A stretch of DNA of 64,000 nucleotides. It comes from Mastigias papua. Lineage: Eukaryota; Cnidaria; Scyphozoa; Rhizostomeae; Mastigiidae. The notes below the pieces were generated by a model. That model saw only the letters and a list, made by a program, of their open reading frames with translations. It had not been told where the DNA came from and made no database searches. The translations under genes were made by a program, and so were the position numbers. Of this stretch, positions 59,074 through 64,000 are shown in pieces. Position 1 is the stretch's first letter. The number at the start of each line of letters is the position of its first letter. Where the stretch lies: assembly GCA_964019165.1 (NCBI GenBank), contig OZ025282.1, positions 13,865,729 through 13,929,728 of the forward strand, read 5' to 3'.

Positions 59074-59570
59074 TAGCCACTTCTATAGCGCCATACATCC
59101 CCAGGGCTCGTAATCGCTTAACAACAAACTATTAAAAGTAGAGTCCAGAAAATAGCAAATTTACACAAGGTTATAAAAATAAATTTAAAATAAAATAAAT
59201 GGTCCTATTTCTAACAACCGTTAATTAAGAGTCTAATGACCAAATTGAGGATGGAAGTCTGTTCCATACAGTTGGTGCAGCATAACTAAATGAACGATCT
59301 CCTGCTATTTTCAAACTTGACCTATTGTGTTTCAATAGGTAGCTATCATAAGCGACTTTGTCATGCGAACAAGCTCATACTTTGAAACAAGGGCATGCAG
59401 ATAGTGTGGGGCCAATCCATGCAAACATTTGAAAGCAAGCATGAGAATCTTGTATTCAATTGCTTCAAAACTGAGGTGATATGGTCGTAATTAGATGCAC
59501 CTGTCAGAATCCTAGCCGCAGAATATTGGACCTTTTGCAGTTTCTTCAGTTCAATTGTTCAACCACAAAG
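59074..59570 (-). pseudogene. L2/CR1-like LINE, C-terminus and 3' end, antisense to the R4 array
   Basis: The minus strand from about 59570 reads KKLQKVQYSAARILTGAS, NYDHITSVLKQLN, then FSCLLSNVCMDWPHTICMPL (decayed FKCLHGLAPHYL), LPIETQ, and SSLKIAGDRSFSYAAPTVWN with RLPSSIWSLDS. This is the well-known C-terminal block of L2/CR1-type LINEs (QN.AARL.TG...DHITPVL, LHGLAP.YL, RSFS.AAP.LWN.LP). After it a short trailer with GGCGCTATAGAAGTGGCTAT runs into (ATT)n. Several frameshifts. Confidence 0.8.
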
Positions 59571-59866
59571 GCACACAGAGTCAGAAACGACTGACCACTA
59601 AGCAACCACGTGTAGCTTATACATCTATGAATACTGATGGTTACTGTTGTAAATTTGTCTTTATATGCGAGAGAACTGACATAAAAAGAAGCGGAGCATT
59701 TTTGTTACCTCTATACTCCGTAATCTAAGTATTCTAAAAGCAACAGGTAAGTTAACAATGAGATTGATAGAAATAACAAAACGAGGTTGACGGTGAATTG
59801 CAACAGTAAGTGTGTTTAAAAGGCAAGCTCTCTGGCTGTAAATGAGAGAACCTTACAGCACAAACT
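59571..59866. other. No recognised gene
   Basis: Possibly more of the antisense LINE, but I could not follow its motifs upstream. Confidence 0.35.
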
Positions 59867-60766
59867 TCAATGAGCATTTGTCACCCCCCACGTGACAATG
59901 ACATCATACCCATCGCTGATTGGTTAGACCGCTTTGGAGGGCAAAACAAAAGTTTAGCAGTGGAGATCGAAGGACAATCATGTAGTGAGGGCACTAATGA
60001 AATTGGAGATTTTGTTGCCGTAGAGAATTCTCCAACAAACAAACAGCCCGTACTACGCTTCAGACGTTTATCATCATTCAAGTTATAACCTATTCCATGA
60101 AACTATAGCCGGAGATAGTGAAATATTGACTGACTTCAAGTAGCTGTGGGAATCCTCTTATCAGGCTGTGCGGAAGATCGTGTCCTGAAGAAATCGCTTT
60201 CGGGTGGCTATAAAACCCTATGTTTTTGGATGTAAGTGTCCCTCATTGATCAGAAACTTCTATTTATATAAGATCATGATGAGAATTGATGTGAGAAATG
60301 CAAATAACGTTAATTTATGAAATTTGATTGATTTACTGAGAAAGGCCTACCAGACCATTGTAAACAAAGGGTACACGCTCGAGACTGCCGATATGATACT
60401 TGTTAATGGTCGCAGAAGCAGACCCGTACTGATTTTCTGTATAGCTAGGATCAGCCATTAAACAAATCTTGTTTTTATATAGGATAAATGAGCTTGGCTT
60501 GGCAGCTCCAAGTTGCAATAAAACTGCGAATGCACTGAGCTCCCAGGGTTGGAAACCGAACGAGATCCTAGTGCATTGTATGTCAACTGACAGAATATGA
60601 TTTGGGTGCATTTTAATGAATCAATTTTCCAAAATAATGCGATTTTGAGCAAGTTAAGTCTATGGTCGAAGTTACGCCGAGATATTGTTTTGCCCTCCAA
60701 AATGATCTGACCAATCAGAAGCGGCATGACATCATTGTCACGTGGGGGGTGACAAATGCTCATTGA
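59867..60766. mobile_element. Foldback/MITE-like element, 900 bp, 3-bp duplication
   Basis: Inverted ends of about 80 bp start TCAATGAGCATTTGTCACCC at both sides and continue through the CACGTGACAATGA block to GGAGGGCAAAAC. ACT is present on each side (59864-59866 and 60767-60769). No coding capacity recognised inside. A 3-bp duplication fits Harbinger or Zator groups, but ACT is not the TWA expected for Harbinger, so the class stays open. Confidence 0.75.
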
Positions 60767-60769
60767 ACT

Positions 60770-61760
60770 ACTTTAAAATGCAAGCCAGTATTCAACTCAT
60801 CAACTCTTTACAACCTCTATACCTTCTGAACACAAACCTCAGCCCATTAAGAAGCTTTTTCTACAATGTCAATAATGTTGAAACTACTGATCTTGTAGAC
60901 AATGAGTCAAAACCTCAGTAAGATGGCAGCGAGTTTCAAGTTCTAAGTAACGGTTAAAATAAGAAATGGAGCATTTTTATCTGACTGAAGGTCTCAGTCA
61001 CATCTTGTTGCCCTACCACTATCTTCTGAAACCTAATGCCAAGCAACACCACAATATGTCCAATTCTGATTCAACTCTAGTAAGAGTTCGTGGATATTTA
61101 CTGGTTCCAACATGATGCATACACAATGTTCCACATAATGTTGTTCATCTGTTTATCACAAAGTACCAAGTATTTCAAAGTAGTGATATCAGTTACTAAA
61201 TACTGGATGAGAAATTTTCATCAAGACAGCTTACAGGCCTCCCACTCTAAATTTAACAATGTGTGTTATGAATTTACTGCACTATTGTTGAATTTTAAGG
61301 ACATTTTATGACATTATTCAACGATACTTACGACAGTCTATGACACACTTTACGTTATTCATTGGTCAGTTTGAAATATTTGCTTTTAAAATATGGTAAA
61401 ATCAGGTGACATTCTAGTCACACAGTTCATCTAAACACAACTGAAATTAAAACGAAACGAAAGTCAAGCATAAAGCATCAGTTTACAATTGATAGTTCAT
61501 CTGATGTTCATTCACTGTTCTGTCAGTTCACCTTCTTTGAAACTCTTCTGAATACTTCTTCATCTGCTTCAAGTTCCGCCCTCTGCTTAAACACCATCTC
61601 CATCTTGCTTTTAGCTCTCTGAAAATGGTGCTATGTGCAATTTATCTGGCTTAAAAGACCATTAAGCTCATAATTTCCGTCTCCAATATTCTCATCTGCA
61701 ACTGCCAAGCCGTTCTGTAGTTGTTGTAAAGAAACTCTTACAACAGACAATTCTGCGCTC
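60770..61760. other. No recognised gene
   Basis: AT-rich. The minus-strand part near 61500-61740 reads as charged, Lys/Glu-rich broken frames just downstream of the hAT-like C-terminus and may be its trailing part. Confidence 0.35.
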
Positions 61761-61763
61761 TTC

Positions 61764-62113
61764 TCATATTGAACCATGTTTTAGGCATCCATCTCCATTT
61801 TCCCTTGCTGTTTCTTCTTGTTCAATCTTCCTTGTAGATTCAAATTCGGCCACATACCGTTTTCTTGCATCTTTCACATTATCGATGGAAGATCTTGTAA
61901 TAGGAATGTAAAGTATATATGGGTACTGTAAAAGTGCATCTTTTACAAAGCGCAAAGCCTTGATTGTTGACTCGCCCAAAAGAATGAACATGAGTCATTG
62001 CTCTATAAATGGAGAAACCAATCTCAGGTGCGCTTTTTTCACGTGAAATCGAAAGAATTACTTGCAACAGCGAGACAAGGAAAGCATACTCTGGTTTACA
62101 ATCAGACCCCATC
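61764..62113 (-). pseudogene. hAT-like transposase C-terminal (dimerisation) remnant
   Basis: Minus strand: KPEYAFLVSLLQVILSISRE, then SAPEIGFSIYRAMTHVHS, a one-base shift near 62000, then LGESTIKALRFVKDALLQYP, IPITRSSIDNVKDARKRYVA and EFESTRKIEQEETARENGDG. The order corresponds to the hAT-type dimerisation block (YP.L...++.+L.....A..ERGFS) followed by the coiled C-terminus seen in cnidarian hAT-like proteins. The Arg of ERGFS is Ile here, and the frame is shifted. Confidence 0.55.
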
Positions 62114-62519
62114 AGCTTCTATAAATGGAGCAAGGATTCCACCATGTCACAGATTAAGGAATTCTTTGATACTGACTCCACCCCAGCGAACATGAAAGCT
62201 CCTCCCCAACAAGAATGTCGTTTCTTTGATGACAGCTTGTTTTCTGCACTTGTTCATAGGGAAATTTGTCAGACTGGTACAGCTTTCATTCTCTGCACAC
62301 AATTTCGTTTCATTTTATTTCAAAATACTTTAAGGAGGTGGCTTTTCAGCATAAATGCTGCTTTTAAAGTGACCCTCCACCCAAACTAAAAACATAATGT
62401 TGAGAAAAAAACTTAAAAAGCTAAATACAAATATTGCCTATAAAAACAGAATTACAACCTTCAATACAATAAGAGAAGTCAAAATAAATAAGAATTAAAA
62501 TTTCAGCGCTGATTTGATT

Positions 62520-62840
62520 ACTTGATTGCTAGGGGTGTCAAAACTACTGGTTGTTACAATTCTAGCAGTTCAGTTCTGCAGCTTTTGCAAACGATTAATC
62601 TCAGTTACACCTGCACACTAAACAGCAGCAATGCCAGTATAAACCTTGTCAAAGTGTTTTCGAATAGCTTAGAAGGACAAGCCATCTGGAAACCTTTAAA
62701 GAAACAGCCCGCATTTCATCTCTCCAATAAAGGCTGTTGTCTGCAAGAACCCTAAGGTACTGAATTTTGCCAAGAACTTCCAGCTCTGTTCCACGAATCT
62801 TTACTTGTAGAGTCTGCTCGACCTATCAAGAGCACTCCTG
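62520..62840 (-). pseudogene. LINE reverse transcriptase fragment
   Basis: Minus strand from 62830: EQTLQVKIRGTELEVLGKIQ then YLRVLADNSLYWRDEMRA, the block after the palm (KI.G..LE.V..IKYLGV..D..L.W). Stops follow. It lies between two parts of the hAT-like remnant on the same strand. Confidence 0.55.
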
Positions 62841-63122
62841 TTATATTTGGTAAAAACCAATATTGATTGAGCTCTAGCTACATAAAGCACTAACGTATTG
62901 CTAATCAACCAAGTATCTAACACAAGGTGGCATCATCTTTAAGCATCTTACAAATGTTTTCATAGTGAGAACTCTTTGTAACACTTTGAATAAAAAGGGG
63001 TAGAGATTAAAATTAAATTTTTTAAAGCAAATTGATCAACATTGAGCTTCAATTGACAAACACCGATACTAAAGAGATTATGCACAATACGCAGTTGGCA
63101 GGATCCAATGTACAACAGTGAT

Positions 63123-63370
63123 TTACGACTGAAGAAGAAGGTGTTGGAATTTCAAATTCGAAGATGGTTCATCCCTGCCAAGATGAAACATAAATTTAAC
63201 ATCAAGACCAATTTTCTCAATGAATACAAAGGAATATTCAACAAGGTTCTCAGCGAGACAATGGCCAACTAACAATGATCCACAATATGCAACAACAATA
63301 CCCTTTCGGGATTTCCTCCAATACTGCACAAAACTAACATATTGCTTTTTGACCTGTAAGGTTGCTGTTT
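63123..63370 (-). pseudogene. hAT-like transposase-associated remnant, upstream part
   Basis: The minus-strand frame VQYWRKSRKGIVVAYCGSLL, VGHCLAENLVEYSFVFIEKI, GLDVKFMFHLGRDEPSSNLK. The pattern ...Y..SLFVGHC.AE.LVE.... followed by ..MDGP.VN..F is that of DUF4371/hAT-like proteins repeated in coral and anemone genomes; here MDGP has become RDEP. With 61764-62113 it may form one element interrupted by a LINE. Confidence 0.45.
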
Positions 63371-63399
63371 CATTAAACTTGAGATAAAAAGCTTTTACA

Positions 63400-64000
63400 T
63401 GGCAGTCACTCTCCAGGCTCCATCTGACGTATTGACTAAGAATTTATTTTATAATATATGCCATCTCTCTTTCATGCTGATGCAACTGCAATCATAGTCT
63501 AGCGCTGATTATGACGACAAGCTAAGCAATCATCAAACATTTCCATATCTGATTCATGCAACATCTGGTAGTATTCACACAATTTGCATTCACGTATACC
63601 AGAATAGTCAAAGCTGGATAAGTAGGGTATGGCTAATCGCAAGATGGGTAAATAAGGAGGTAAGTTTGACTGGTATGGACGATACAGGCATCAATAACAA
63701 CTTGCTGTAGTCCACAACAAATGTTCATCTCTGTCCAGTTAGCATCTATTTGTGCCGACTCAAAATTTTGATGCTCACATGATAGAAGGAGGAAAAGACA
63801 TCAGAGATATATGTGTACTTGCCATTCAGATATACAATTATGCGTGAATTGATGCAAGTGTCACCACAATGGCTCCAGCCACAATCTATATTCCTGAGGC
63901 AGTTAAGTTCCTTTGTTGTCAAAGGCTGCTGTTTCAAAAGTTAACTAACATCAATGGTATTTGTGGGCAACATTGCTTGCTCTAGTTCTGTTTCATGACA
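63400..64000. other. No identified gene; coding-like piece on the minus strand
   Basis: The minus strand at about 63630-63490 has LSSFDYSGIRECKLCEYYQM then HESDMEMFDDCLACRHNQ with two CxxC pairs, which could be an N-terminal zinc-binding part of the hAT-like element. A 63-codon minus frame at 63937-63746 shows no known motif. Confidence 0.3.

Noticed and set aside
62009..62389. 126-codon plus-strand frame
   Set aside because: It is opposite the hAT-like C-terminus, which has recognisable motifs on the minus strand; the plus frame matches nothing I know.

Overview
This is a window of eukaryotic, almost certainly invertebrate animal DNA. It is AT-rich and gene-poor, it has spliceosomal introns with clear GT..AG borders, and it is dominated by decayed mobile elements. 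The mixture (R4/Dong-type, CR1/L2-like and other LINEs, Penelope-like, Ty1/copia, PIF/Harbinger, ISL2EU-like and hAT-like elements) fits a cnidarian or similar marine invertebrate, but nothing here fixes the species. I see no rRNA, tRNA or CRISPR.

Host gene: five minus-strand exons between 32.2 and 10.7 kb (10675-10779, 27314-27384, 27866-27959, 28314-28370, 31990-32171) splice in phase into the C-lobe of an eIF2-alpha-kinase-type protein kinase (HRDLKPSN, DFG, SPE, DIYALG). One intron is about 16.5 kb and is filled with transposons. The first and last exons were not found.

0-10.6 kb: two or three degenerate minus-strand LINEs (2.7-3.6, 4.1-5.8, an ORF1 at 7.05-7.55), a plus-strand 3' end of a LINE with a restriction-like endonuclease (family B, 8.1-8.85), an inverted-repeat element (about 9.0-9.26) and unidentified coding remnants. 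11.4-20 kb: a Penelope-like GIY-YIG end, a 3.1 kb element with short inverted ends holding a roughly 400-bp tandem repeat, and a copia integrase remnant with LTR-like ends. 22.8-26.4 kb: a CR1-like LINE split by a 2.58 kb ISL2EU-like transposon that carries a SAP-SWIM-YqaJ-type gene and a THAP gene. 30-31.7 kb: a plus-strand pseudogene of a repeat-associated protein family.

34.1-59.6 kb is one nest of microsatellite-associated retrotransposons. Seven plus-strand R4/Dong-type elements (here A0, A1, A2, A3, A3b, A4, A5) stand head to tail, separated only by short (TAA)n runs. To their left, three minus-strand family B copies are chained through (TTA)n tails. To their right, the (TTA)n tail of an antisense L2/CR1-like LINE closes the array. 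A 1316-bp PIF/Harbinger-type element with a TTA duplication interrupts A3. None of the R4 copies has a fully open frame; A1 and A2 are each two lesions from intact. 59.8-64 kb: a 900-bp foldback element, a split hAT-like remnant and another LINE fragment.
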